The notes beneath the pieces are model-generated. The model was given only the letters and a program-made list of their open reading frames with translations, ran no database searches and had not been told where the DNA came from. The translations under genes were made by a program, and so were the position numbers. A stretch of 39,221 nucleotides of DNA from the NCBI RefSeq assembly GCF_000715495.1, contig NZ_JNLX01000099.1, positions 1 through 39,221 of the forward strand. Direction: 5' to 3'. This document shows, piece after piece, positions 1 through 7,065 of this stretch (position 1 is the stretch's first letter; each line of letters starts with the position of its first letter). Origin of the DNA: Hymenobacter sp. IS2118 (GTDB lineage Bacteria > Bacteroidota > Bacteroidia > Cytophagales > Hymenobacteraceae).

Positions 1-432
1 CCCACCGGGCTCGACGCCTACCTCAGCGACGCCGCCACGGGCCAGACGCTCAAGCTAGCCAGCGGCACCGCGTATAGCTTCAGCGTCACAGCCGCAGAGG
101 CGCAGGCCCTGCTGCTGGGGCGCTTCACGCTGAGCTTCAGCAACAGCGCGGTCCTTGCTTCGTCCACGGGCGTGAGCGCCGAACAAGTGGGTGTGTACCC
201 GAACCCGGCCACGGGCCGCTTCACGGTGAGCGTGCCGGCCATCGCTGGCGCCCGCGCGGTGGAGGCCACGCTGCTCAACAGCCTGGGCCAGGTGGTGCGC
301 CGGCAGTCGGCCAGCCTGAGCGCGGGCGGGGCCAACGTCGAGTTTGGGGCCGAGGGCCTGGCGGCGGGCGTGTATGCGCTGCGCCTGCAAGCCGGGGCCA
401 GCACGCTCACCAGGCGCGTGGTGCTACGGTAG
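1..432 (+). CDS. C-terminal part of a T9SS-secreted protein (5' end outside window)
   Basis: The frame is open from base 1 and stops with TAG at 430-432, so only about 143 C-terminal residues are visible. The last 80 or so residues form a type A sorting domain of the type IX secretion system: the segment VGVYPNPATGRFTV, then a beta-rich stretch with LLNSLGQVV, and the ending GLAAGVYALRLQAG followed by RRVVLR. In this family the domain directs export across the outer membrane and is removed or replaced by a surface anchor. The preceding residues (SGTAYSFSVTA and so on) resemble the beta-sandwich regions usual before such domains, but they do not reveal what the protein does. The gene faces the cytochrome gene downstream, with a strong hairpin between them. 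Confidence 0.9.
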   Translation, partial: PTGLDAYLSDAATGQTLKLASGTAYSFSVTAAEAQALLLGRFTLSFSNSAVLASSTGVSAEQVGVYPNPATGRFTVSVPAIAGARAVEATLLNSLGQVVRRQSASLSAGGANVEFGAEGLAAGVYALRLQAGASTLTRRVVLR

Positions 433-504
433 CGGTTTGTGTACCAGCAGAAGCACGTTCTTGCCCCAACTCCTACACCCTTCATGTGAGGAGCACGTGC
501 CCCA

Positions 505-554
505 CATACAACAAGTCCCCGCTCCGGTGCACTGGAGCGGGGACTTGTTGTATG
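505..554. terminator. Bidirectional hairpin terminator between convergent genes
   Basis: A perfect 21-bp stem (505-525 against 534-554) closes an 8-base loop at 526-533. It lies between the T9SS gene ending at 432 and the cytochrome gene ending at 580 on the other strand, so it can end transcription from both sides. The outer part of the stem is AT-rich (ACAACAAGT paired with ACTTGTTGT), which leaves a weak T-rich run on each strand instead of a long U tract. Confidence 0.75.
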
Positions 555-579
555 CGGGGCCGGCGAGCGGCTGGTTGGT

Positions 580-882
580 CTACTTCAGCGTGAGCGAATA
601 GGCCACTACTTCCTGAATCTGCTGCGGCGTGAGCTGCTTGCCGAAGGCGGGCATCTTGCCCATGCCTTTGGTCACCAAATAGGTGCGGCCGAAGGCGTTG
701 AGGTTGCTCTTGGTGAGGTCGTGGGCGCCGTTAGCGCCTTTTTTGCCGTTGGCGCCGTGGCAGCGCATGCAGTTTTTCTGGTACAGCAGCTGGCCTGGCA
801 CCACCGGCGGTCCGGCACAAGCAAGCGCGGGCAGAAACGGTAAACACAGGAAAGCAGAAAAAATACGAAGCTTCATAGCCAT
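580..882 (-). CDS. Small exported monohaem cytochrome c
   Basis: This 100-residue protein has a signal peptide (about residues 1-22, MAMKLRIFSAFLCLPFLP and the following residues) and one haem-attachment motif, C38-M-R-C41-H42. A methionine in GKMPAFG (M77) fits the distal iron ligand. That is the class I cytochrome c plan (cytochrome CBB3/c6-like), an electron carrier in the periplasm. The C-terminal helix (LTPQQIQEVVAYSLTLK) is typical of the family. The start is either M1 or M3 of the form used here (ATG at 882 or 876); a longer reading from 903 would add residues before the signal peptide. A possible lipobox (ALAC) is poor at the -3 position, so I favour a soluble protein. GTACTTTG at 903-910 (minus strand) is a loose -7 promoter match. 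Its redox partner is not visible nearby. Confidence 0.87.
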   Translation of the reverse strand: MAMKLRIFSAFLCLPFLPALACAGPPVVPGQLLYQKNCMRCHGANGKKGANGAHDLTKSNLNAFGRTYLVTKGMGKMPAFGKQLTPQQIQEVVAYSLTLK

Positions 883-943
883 CACAACACATAATCGAGC
901 CACAAAGTACCGGCGAATAAAATTAAAGGCAGGAGGGGATTTT

Positions 944-1078
944 GAGGGTAGGAGGGTGTGGGGGTAGTAGGGTGGGAGTTTCGGGGGGAGGCGGCGTTGT
1001 TCATCCGTTAGGAGTCATCGCGCCGTTAGCCCGACCTTTGTCACCCCTAACCTCCTACCCCCACACCCTCATACCCTC
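944..1078. repeat. Inverted repeat, 28-base arms, ahead of the glycosyltransferase gene
   Basis: The G-rich arm at 944-971 (GAGGGTAGGAGGGTGTGGGG and onward) and the C-rich arm at 1051-1078 are reverse complements with about two mismatches. They enclose about 80 bases with no gene. The second arm ends six bases before the GTG start at 1085. The pair could fold into a long hairpin in the leader of the glycosyltransferase mRNA, or be a small palindromic mobile element. No ORF or promoter box is evident between the arms. Confidence 0.7.
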
Positions 1079-1084
1079 GAAAAA

Positions 1085-2197
1085 GTGCGCGTCGCCCTCG
1101 TCATCAACACCAGCTGGAATATTTGGAATTTCCGCGCCAGCCTCGTGCGGGCCTTGCAGGCGGCCGGCCACGAAGTACTGGCCATTGCCCCGCCCGACGA
1201 CTACTCGGCGCGCCTCGAAACCGAGCTGGGCTGCCGCTTCGTGCCTATTCTGATGGAAAACAAGGGCACCAATCCGGTGAAGGACGCCGCCCTGACGCTG
1301 CGCTTCTACAAGATTTACAAGCGCGAAAAACCCGATGTGGTGCTGCACTACACCATCAAGCCCAACATCTACGGGAGCATTGCGGCCCGAATGGCCGGCG
1401 TGCCCAGCATCAACAACGTGAGCGGGCTGGGCACGGTCTTCATCATCAAAAACTTCGTGAGTAAAGTGGCGCTGGGGCTCTACCGCCTCGCGTTCCGGTT
1501 TCCGCACAAAGTGTTTTTTCAGAATGGCGACGACCGGCAGCTGTTCCTGGAAAACGGCCTCGTGAAGCGGGAAATTACCGGCCTATTGCCCGGCTCGGGC
1601 GTGGATACCGATAAGTTTCGGCCCGCGCCGGAGTTCACCCGCCAAACGCCGTTCGTGTTTTTGATGGTGGCGCGGGTGCTCTACGAAAAAGGCGTGGTCG
1701 AATACTTCGAAGCGGCCAAAATCATTCGGCAGGCCGTGCCCGGCACGCGCATTCAGCTATTGGGTGGCCTCGACGAGGCCGGCGGCGTGGGCGTGCCCCG
1801 CGCTACGTTTGAGGAGTGGCTCAAGAGCGGCGACATTGAATACCTGGGCCGTTCCGACGACGTGGCCGCCCACCTGCACCGCGCCGACTGCGTGGTGCTG
1901 CCCAGCTACCGCGAAGGCACCCCCAAAACCCTGCTCGAAGCGGCAGCCGTGGGCAAGCCCCTCGTAACCACCGACGTGCCCGGCTGCCGCGAAACCGTGG
2001 TCGACGGCCGCAACGGCTACCTCTGCCAGGTACGCAGCGGCCCCGATTTGTCCGCCAAGATGCTTCAGGTGCTCCGGCTTTCCGACGCCGACCTGCACGG
2101 CATGGGCCAAAACAGCCGCTACCTGGCCGAAACCAAATTCGACGAAAAACTGGTGCTCGACCAGTATCTGAAAGCCGTCGCCGAGGTGGGGCGGTAG
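1085..2197 (+). CDS. Family 4 (GT-B) glycosyltransferase, polysaccharide synthesis
   Basis: The 370-residue protein has the two-domain GT-B plan of glycosyltransferase family 4, retaining enzymes that move a sugar from a nucleotide-sugar to a growing lipid-linked or surface glycan. The N-terminal Rossmann half carries VLHYTIKPNIYGSIAARMAG and NNVSGLGTVF, a pattern seen in WbpH/PglA-like enzymes of O-antigen and capsule pathways. The C-terminal half holds YEKGVVEYFEAAK and the EX7E motif (E277 in REGTPKTLLEA, E285), which binds the donor. There is no signal peptide; such enzymes act on the inner face of the cytoplasmic membrane. Translation appears to start at GTG 1085, because the conserved strand RVALVINTS begins there and no upstream ATG is in frame nearby. 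rfbC lies 250 bases downstream on the same strand, which suggests a shared envelope-glycan role. The exact donor and acceptor cannot be read from the sequence. Confidence 0.88.
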   Translation: MRVALVINTSWNIWNFRASLVRALQAAGHEVLAIAPPDDYSARLETELGCRFVPILMENKGTNPVKDAALTLRFYKIYKREKPDVVLHYTIKPNIYGSIAARMAGVPSINNVSGLGTVFIIKNFVSKVALGLYRLAFRFPHKVFFQNGDDRQLFLENGLVKREITGLLPGSGVDTDKFRPAPEFTRQTPFVFLMVARVLYEKGVVEYFEAAKIIRQAVPGTRIQLLGGLDEAGGVGVPRATFEEWLKSGDIEYLGRSDDVAAHLHRADCVVLPSYREGTPKTLLEAAAVGKPLVTTDVPGCRETVVDGRNGYLCQVRSGPDLSAKMLQVLRLSDADLHGMGQNSRYLAETKFDEKLVLDQYLKAVAEVGR

Positions 2198-2224
2198 TTG
2201 CTGGTTGTCAGTTGCTGGTTGTCA
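2197..2224. repeat. Two tandem copies of a 14-base unit
   Basis: GTTGCTGGTTGTCA occurs twice head to tail, beginning on the last base of the glycosyltransferase stop codon. It is followed by a second doubled sequence (CGGCGCTGGCCG twice, about 2231-2257). Together they fill the start of the 249-base spacer before rfbC. Confidence 0.8.
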
Positions 2225-2298
2225 GGGAAACGGCGCTGGCCGAAGCGGCGCTGGCCGCAGTTTAGCGCGCAGCGCGTAACTGCTGGCCGGCAGATGGG

Positions 2299-2315
2299 GT
2301 GAGTCTCTGACTCAC
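2299..2315. other. Short perfect hairpin in the spacer before rfbC
   Basis: GTGAGTC and GACTCAC are perfect reverse complements separated by TCT. There is no U tract, so it is not a standard terminator. It lies about 120 bases upstream of the rfbC promoter box. It could be a binding palindrome or part of a small dispersed repeat; the sequence alone does not say which. Confidence 0.5.
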
Positions 2316-2433
2316 GACGACACAGCCGCCCGCCACCTCTGTTCCGTTCGCAGGAGCTTGCTGTACTTCGGCCGTCGTACTACGCTCCGCGCAAAACCGC
2401 CGTCCGCATTCCGCATCAAGTGCGGCCCTATTC

Positions 2434-2441
2434 TACCTTTG
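2434..2441 (+). promoter_or_regulatory. Bacteroidota -7 promoter box of rfbC
   Basis: TACCTTTG matches the Bacteroidota -7 consensus TAnnTTTG exactly. Only five bases separate it from the ATG at 2447, so transcription would begin at or almost at the start codon. No clear TTG sits at the usual -33 distance. The position also argues against a start at 2420, which lies upstream of the promoter. Confidence 0.6.
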
Positions 2442-2446
2442 CTGTA

Positions 2447-2992
2447 ATGGAAGTAAAGCATTTTCCCATCGTTGGGCTAGTTGAGTTCGTTCCCCGTCTG
2501 TTTGCCGATGACCGGGGGCATTTCTTTGAAACCTTCAGCGCCCGCCTCATGGCCCAGGCCGGAGCCGACGCGCAATGGGTGCAGGACAACCAGTCGAATT
2601 CCAAGAAAGGCGTACTGCGCGGCCTGCATTTCCAGCTTCCGCCCCACGCCCAGGCCAAGCTGGTGCGCGTGGGCCAGGGCCGCGCCCTCGACGTAGCCGT
2701 TGATTTGCGCCGCAACTCGCCCACCTACGGCCAGCACCAGCTAATGGAGCTATCGGCTGAGCGCGGCAATATGTTTTACATCCCCGTCGGGTTCGCGCAC
2801 GGCTTTTTGGCCTTGGAAGACGACACCATCTTCCTCTACAAATGCAGCGACTACTACGCCCCCAACGCCGAAGGCGGCCTGCGCTGGGACGACGCCGACC
2901 TGAATATCAACTGGGGTACGGAAGTAGCCCCTTTGGTTTCTGGCAAAGACGAAGAGCTGCCGCTATTCAAGGATTTCGTGAGCCCGTTTTAG
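2447..2992 (+). CDS. rfbC: dTDP-4-dehydrorhamnose 3,5-epimerase
   Basis: RfbC/RmlC is a dimeric cupin that epimerises dTDP-4-keto-6-deoxyglucose at C3 and C5, the third step of dTDP-L-rhamnose synthesis for cell-surface glycans. The 181-residue length is normal. Family landmarks are RLFADDRGHFFETFS near residue 20, QDNQSNSKKGVLRGLHFQ with the catalytic base H61, VDLRRNSPTYGQ, and FLYKCSDYYAP around residues 129-139, which supplies the active-site tyrosine. A start at M1 (2447) is preferred because it begins the conserved N-terminal strand and lies just downstream of a -7 box. The other rhamnose genes (rfbA, rfbB, rfbD) are not in the window, so this is either an isolated copy or the edge of a split pathway. 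A closely related 5-epimerase of another sugar pathway is possible but less likely. Confidence 0.93.
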   Translation: MEVKHFPIVGLVEFVPRLFADDRGHFFETFSARLMAQAGADAQWVQDNQSNSKKGVLRGLHFQLPPHAQAKLVRVGQGRALDVAVDLRRNSPTYGQHQLMELSAERGNMFYIPVGFAHGFLALEDDTIFLYKCSDYYAPNAEGGLRWDDADLNINWGTEVAPLVSGKDEELPLFKDFVSPF

Positions 2993-3010
2993 GGGGTGGG
3001 GAAGGGGGGC

Positions 3011-3185
3011 GTCATGTTCGGGCTCGCCGGCCGTGCACCCCACCCCCTAGCCCCCTCCCCTCCGGGAGAGGGGGGATTAGCTCTAAAAAGATAGAAAACA
3101 CTGACTAAAACTAAAAACTAGCTCCCCTTCCCCCGGAGGGGAAGGGGTTGGGGGATGGGGTGCACGCCCGGCGAGCCAGAATGAC
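3011..3185. repeat. Long palindromic element (copy 1) between convergent rfbC and murF
   Basis: The arms are about 3011-3080 and 3120-3185. They contain matching C-rich/G-rich blocks (CACCCCACCCCCTAGCCCCC against its imperfect complement) and a shared GTCAT...GGCTCGCCGG segment at the outer ends. An AT-rich core (about 3081-3118) separates them. It ends two bases before the murF stop codon. A related element lies at 34885-35012 and shares the core-edge string CTAAAAACTAG (3111-3121 here). No transposase or ORF is inside. It can fold as one large hairpin on either strand and so could end transcription of both neighbours. Confidence 0.8.
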
Positions 3186-3187
3186 AC

Positions 3188-4483
3188 TCACAGCAGTTCC
3201 ACCAGCGTTTCCAGTGCCATGCCGCGGCTGCCCTTCACCAGCACTTGCTGGCCGCGCAACGGGTGTTGCTTCAGCCACTCGGCGGCTGCGGCTTTCGTGA
3301 GGAAATGCTGCGCTTTTGATGACTCCGAGGCGGCTTGCGCCATTTCCGGGCCGATTAGTAGCACGGCAGGCAAATTTAATTCGGTTAGTAGCTGACCGAG
3401 TTGGCGGTGCTCGGCGGCGCTTTCGTCGCCCAGCTCAAACATGTCGCCGAGGATGACCAGTTTGGATTGGCCGGGCGCGGCCGGGCGGGCGGCGAAGCTG
3501 CGCAGGGCGGCGGCCATGCTGCTGGGGTTGGCGTTATAGGCGTCGAGCAGCAGGTCGTTGTGGGCCGTGCGCAGGAGCTGGGAGCGGTTGTTTTGCGGGT
3601 TGTATTGGGCCAGTGCGGCGGCCACTCTATCCGGAGAAATGCCGAAGTGCAGGCCCACGGCGGCGGCGGCGGCCAGATTGGGGAAGTTGTAGTCGCCGGT
3701 GAGCTGAACGGCCACGTCGGTGCCATCGGCCAGGCGCAGGGCCAGGGCAGGGTCGGCGGCGAGCAGCGTGGCGGGGTAGGCATCGGCTGGGCCGGGGTAG
3801 GTGAGGCGCGTGGGCACGGCGGCGGCCAGGCCCGGCAGCTTGGGGTCGAGGGTGTTGACGAAGGCCGTGCCGCCGGTGCGGGCCAGGTAATCGAACAGCT
3901 CGCCTTTACCCAGGGCCACGCCTTCGGCCCCGCCAAACCCTTCGAGGTGCGCCTTGCCGATGTTGGTGATGAGGCCGTGGCTGGGCCGGGCCCACGGACA
4001 GTACGCCGCGATTTCGCCGCGGTGGTTAGCGCCCATCTCAATCACGGCAAAGTCGTGCTCGCCCGCCCGCAGCCGCAGCAGCGTGAGCGGCACGCCGATG
4101 TGGTTATTCAAATTGCCGATGGTGGCCAGTACCCGAAATTTCTGCGCCAATACGGCCGTAAGTAGCTCTTTGGTAGTGGTTTTGCCGTTGGAGCCCGTGA
4201 TGGCGAGCACCGGAATGTCGAACTGCTGCCGGTGGTGTTGGGCCAGCGCCTGCAGGGCCGCGAGTGGGTCGGGGGCGTACGTATAGCGCGTTGGGTCGGT
4301 GGCGGCCAGCGCGGCATCGTCTACCACGGCGTGGCGGGCACCGTTGGCCAGGGCCTGGGGCGCAAATTCAGCGCCGCGAAAGCTGGGGCCGTTGAGGGCA
4401 AAAAACAGGGTGCCGGGCTGCGGCTGGCGCGAATCGGTGCTGACGAGGCCATCAGCGGCCAGATAATGGGTGTAGAGCAGCAT
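3188..4483 (-). CDS. murF: UDP-N-acetylmuramoyl-tripeptide--D-alanyl-D-alanine ligase
   Basis: MurF performs the last cytoplasmic step of peptidoglycan precursor synthesis, joining D-Ala-D-Ala to the UDP-MurNAc-tripeptide with ATP. The 431-residue protein shows all three Mur ligase domains: an N-terminal domain with VSTDSRQPQPGTLFFAL, the ATP-binding P-loop GSNGKTTTKE near residue 97, GNLNNHIGVPLTLL near 123, EMGANHRGEI near 149, NIGKAHLEGFGG near 174, and the C-terminal DAYNANPSSM. I place the start at ATG 4483 (MLLYTHYLAADG), as homologues begin there; the frame stays open another 30 codons upstream, but that part is unlike MurF. The gene is not in the usual mur/fts cell-wall cluster; its neighbours are an FG-GAP gene transcribed divergently and rfbC transcribed convergently. 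The isolated position is seen in other Bacteroidota, as far as I recall. Confidence 0.95.
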   Translation of the reverse strand: MLLYTHYLAADGLVSTDSRQPQPGTLFFALNGPSFRGAEFAPQALANGARHAVVDDAALAATDPTRYTYAPDPLAALQALAQHHRQQFDIPVLAITGSNGKTTTKELLTAVLAQKFRVLATIGNLNNHIGVPLTLLRLRAGEHDFAVIEMGANHRGEIAAYCPWARPSHGLITNIGKAHLEGFGGAEGVALGKGELFDYLARTGGTAFVNTLDPKLPGLAAAVPTRLTYPGPADAYPATLLAADPALALRLADGTDVAVQLTGDYNFPNLAAAAAVGLHFGISPDRVAAALAQYNPQNNRSQLLRTAHNDLLLDAYNANPSSMAAALRSFAARPAAPGQSKLVILGDMFELGDESAAEHRQLGQLLTELNLPAVLLIGPEMAQAASESSKAQHFLTKAAAAEWLKQHPLRGQQVLVKGSRGMALETLVELL

Positions 4484-4584
4484 AGAGCTAGTTGAACTGT
4501 GAGCGCAAACCGGATGTAGTTTGTTGCAAAGGTGGGGGCGATTTTTGTACCCATTCCCATTTTCCTCCCGCAATTTCCTTGCTG

Positions 4585-4592
4585 TAGCTTTG
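4585..4592 (+). promoter_or_regulatory. -7 promoter box of the FG-GAP protein gene
   Basis: TAGCTTTG fits TAnnTTTG exactly and ends three bases before the ATG at 4596. A transcript from it would have essentially no leader. No convincing -33 TTG is present at 17-19 bases upstream. Confidence 0.6.
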
Positions 4593-4595
4593 CTT

Positions 4596-6896
4596 ATGCG
4601 CCGCTCCTACCTCCTTTTGCTGGCGCTGCTGGCGTTTTTCTTCGCCGCTACCGCCCAGCCGGGCACCGGGTTTGGGTTCGAATTCCGGCCGGCGGCGGCG
4701 GTTGTGCACGGGGCCGATACGCTCCGCAACGCCTGGGCCGGCGGCCTGAACACGCCCCAGTTCAGCACCATCGACCTGAACGACGATGGCCAGGACGACC
4801 TGTTTGCCTTCGACCGCGAAACCAGCCGCGTCTACACCTTTCTGAGCGTGGCCGCGCCGGGTACCGCCGCTGGCCGCCGCTGGGCCTACGCCCCGCAGTA
4901 CGAGGCGCTTTTTCCGGCCGACCTGCAAGGCTGGGCGCTGCTGCGCGACTACGACTGCGACGGCCGCCCCGACCTGTTTACCTACGTGAACAATGGCGAA
5001 ATTCGGGTTTTCCGCAACGTGCCGGCCAACGGCCGCCCCAGCTTCCAGCTCACCACCAACCAGATTCGATTTTCCGGCGGCTTCAGCGGCACCGCCAACC
5101 TCACGCTGGGCGGCTACAACATGCCCGCCATTCAGGACGTGGACGGCGACGGCAAGCTCGACATCATGAGCTATGATTTCATCAGCGCCTCGGTCATCGA
5201 ACTTTACCTGAATACCAGTCCCGGTACCTGCGGCAACGCCCTCACCTTCACCCTCAAAACCAACAACTGGGGCGGCCTGCAAGCCTGCCAGAGCTGCGCC
5301 AGCTACAAGTTCAATGGCCAATCCTGCTTCGTGGCCCGGCCGCTGCACACCGGCGGCCACAGCCTGCTGCTCGTGGACCTCGACGGCGACGGCGACCAGG
5401 ACCTGCTGGACGGCCGCGACAATTGTCCCGAGTTGGTGAGCCTGCTCAACCAGGGCACGGCCCTGGCGCCGGTGCTCACGCAGGCCGGCATCAGCGCCAG
5501 CTTTCCGTCGGCCGCTGCGCCGGTGCGGGTGCCAGTGTTTCCAACGGGCTATTCCTTCGATGCCAACTTCGACGGCCGCCCCGATTTGGTGGTGGCGCCC
5601 AACATTTTCACCAACCTTGAAGACAAAGTGAGCCTGCGCGACAACGTGCAGCTCTTTGAAAACACGGCCGCCAGCGGGGCACCGGCCTTTGCGTATCGCG
5701 CCGGCGGCTTCCTGGCCAATGAGATGATTGACGTGAGCGAAGGCGCCGCGCCCACCTTCGGCGACCTCGACGGCGACGGGCTGCCAGACCTGCTCATCGG
5801 CAACCACGCCGACCGCGTGGACGGCGTGTACCGCGCCAACCTGACCTATTACCGCAACGTGGGCACCCGCACCCGGCCGATGTTCCGCTTCGTTACCGCC
5901 GATTACCTGGGCCTGGCCGCGCAGCGCCTGCTGGGCCTCAAACCCGTGCTGGTAGACCTGAACCGCGACGGCGCCCTCGACCTGGCCTACAGCGCCTGGA
6001 ACGGCACCATCAACCGCCTCTACTACATACTGAATACCGCTGCGGCGGGCCAGCCCGTGGCGTTTGATGCGGCCACGGCGGTTGATTTCAAGCCGCAGGG
6101 CGCCGCTACCACCGGCGTGCTGCCCCGCACGCAGGGCGACGTGCCGGCCTTTGTCGATGTGGATAACGACGGGTACGTGGACCTGCTCCTCGGCACCAAC
6201 GACAGCCGCGAGCCGGGCATGAGCCTGCATTATTTCCGCAATCGGGGCAGCGGCCCGCTGGATAATGCCTTTGTGCTGGCCGACAATGATTTTGGCCGCC
6301 TCCGCACGGCCACCGGCGGCCGGCCCGTCAACCTCAGCCCCACGGTGGCCGATTTCGATGGCGACGGCCAGCCCGACCTGCTCACGGCGGATGCGGCCGG
6401 CGGGCTGCGCTTGTTCTCCAACTACCGCGCCCAGAGCGGCACCTTTTCGGACCGCACCGACCTGCTGCACAACCCGCTCACCGGCCAGTACGAGCCCACC
6501 CGGCTGGGCCGCAACGCCAACGCCCGCTTCGCCCTCGCCCCCGCCGACCTGAACGGCGACGGCGCCCCCGAACTCCTCGTCGGCACCCAGGCGGGCGGCC
6601 TGCTCAGCTACGGCACCCGCAACCGCCCCACCACCATCACCGCCACCCGCTCCGAAGCCGCCCGCGCCCTGGCCCTGGCCATCTACCCCAATCCGGCCAC
6701 CGCCTCCGCCACCGTCGAAGCCCGTTCCCCCGTCCGCCTCACCCTGCTCGACCTGACCGGCCGCGTGGTGCAAACCACCGCCCTGCCCCAACGCCAGCAC
6801 CTTCTGAACCTAAGCAGCCTGGCGCCCGGCGTGTACCTCGTGCGCGCCACCGGGGCCGATGGCGCGGCCGCCGTGCAACGGCTGCTGGTGCGGTAA
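4596..6896 (+). CDS. FG-GAP/VCBS-repeat protein with T9SS sorting domain
   Basis: A 766-residue exported protein. A signal peptide (MRRSYLLLLALLAFFFAATA) is followed by a beta-propeller-like body and a C-terminal T9SS domain (AIYPNPATASATVEA, LLDLTGRVVQT, SSLAPGVYLVRATG, ending in QRLLVR). At least ten calcium-binding loops of the pattern DxDxDGxxD are readable, including DLNDDGQDDL, DVDGDGKLDI, DLDGDGDQDL, DLDGDGLPDL, DVDNDGYVDL, DFDGDGQPDL and DLNGDGAPEL. These FG-GAP/VCBS repeats build integrin-alpha-like propellers that bind calcium and often mediate adhesion or polymer binding at the cell surface. Five cysteines cluster between about residues 211 and 245 and could form disulphides. I choose the start at 4596 because it opens the signal peptide and follows a promoter box; the longer reading from 4521 is upstream of it. 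The ligand is unknown. Confidence 0.92.
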   Translation: MRRSYLLLLALLAFFFAATAQPGTGFGFEFRPAAAVVHGADTLRNAWAGGLNTPQFSTIDLNDDGQDDLFAFDRETSRVYTFLSVAAPGTAAGRRWAYAPQYEALFPADLQGWALLRDYDCDGRPDLFTYVNNGEIRVFRNVPANGRPSFQLTTNQIRFSGGFSGTANLTLGGYNMPAIQDVDGDGKLDIMSYDFISASVIELYLNTSPGTCGNALTFTLKTNNWGGLQACQSCASYKFNGQSCFVARPLHTGGHSLLLVDLDGDGDQDLLDGRDNCPELVSLLNQGTALAPVLTQAGISASFPSAAAPVRVPVFPTGYSFDANFDGRPDLVVAPNIFTNLEDKVSLRDNVQLFENTAASGAPAFAYRAGGFLANEMIDVSEGAAPTFGDLDGDGLPDLLIGNHADRVDGVYRANLTYYRNVGTRTRPMFRFVTADYLGLAAQRLLGLKPVLVDLNRDGALDLAYSAWNGTINRLYYILNTAAAGQPVAFDAATAVDFKPQGAATTGVLPRTQGDVPAFVDVDNDGYVDLLLGTNDSREPGMSLHYFRNRGSGPLDNAFVLADNDFGRLRTATGGRPVNLSPTVADFDGDGQPDLLTADAAGGLRLFSNYRAQSGTFSDRTDLLHNPLTGQYEPTRLGRNANARFALAPADLNGDGAPELLVGTQAGGLLSYGTRNRPTTITATRSEAARALALAIYPNPATASATVEARSPVRLTLLDLTGRVVQTTALPQRQHLLNLSSLAPGVYLVRATGADGAAAVQRLLVR

Positions 6897-6942
6897 GTGC
6901 CAAGGCTTGTTGTTCAGAAGCTACTCGAAGAGTAAATCGACC

Positions 6943-6971
6943 GTCATGCTGAGCTTGCCGAAGCATCTCGC
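6943..6971. repeat. Single arm of the GTCATGCTGAGC repeat family
   Basis: GTCATGCTGAGCTTGCCGAA and the following GCATCTCGC repeat the arm sequence of the palindrome at 8949-9036 with one substitution within the shared first 26 bases. No inverted partner is visible in the 169-base spacer (6897-7065), so this is a half or decayed copy. It lies between the convergent ends of the FG-GAP gene and the 7066 gene. The rest of the spacer shows nothing recognisable. Confidence 0.8.
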
Positions 6972-7065
6972 TTTCCTCGTTGAAGTAGGCATTTAGTAGG
7001 GCATAATAGCCGAGATAGGCGTGGCTCCAATAAGCAGACTTTGTCAACTAGCGTCCACTATCGAG

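Noticed and set aside
2197..2446. A riboswitch in the 249-base spacer before rfbC
   Set aside because: The spacer holds tandem repeats and short palindromes, but the promoter box lies at its very end, so the spacer would not be in the rfbC mRNA.
4488..6800. A 770-codon open frame on the minus strand opposite the FG-GAP gene
   Set aside because: It is antisense to a clearly coding gene with signal peptide, repeats and sorting domain. Its translation is a Gly/Ala/Val/His-rich pattern without domains, as expected from GC-rich codon bias on the opposite strand.
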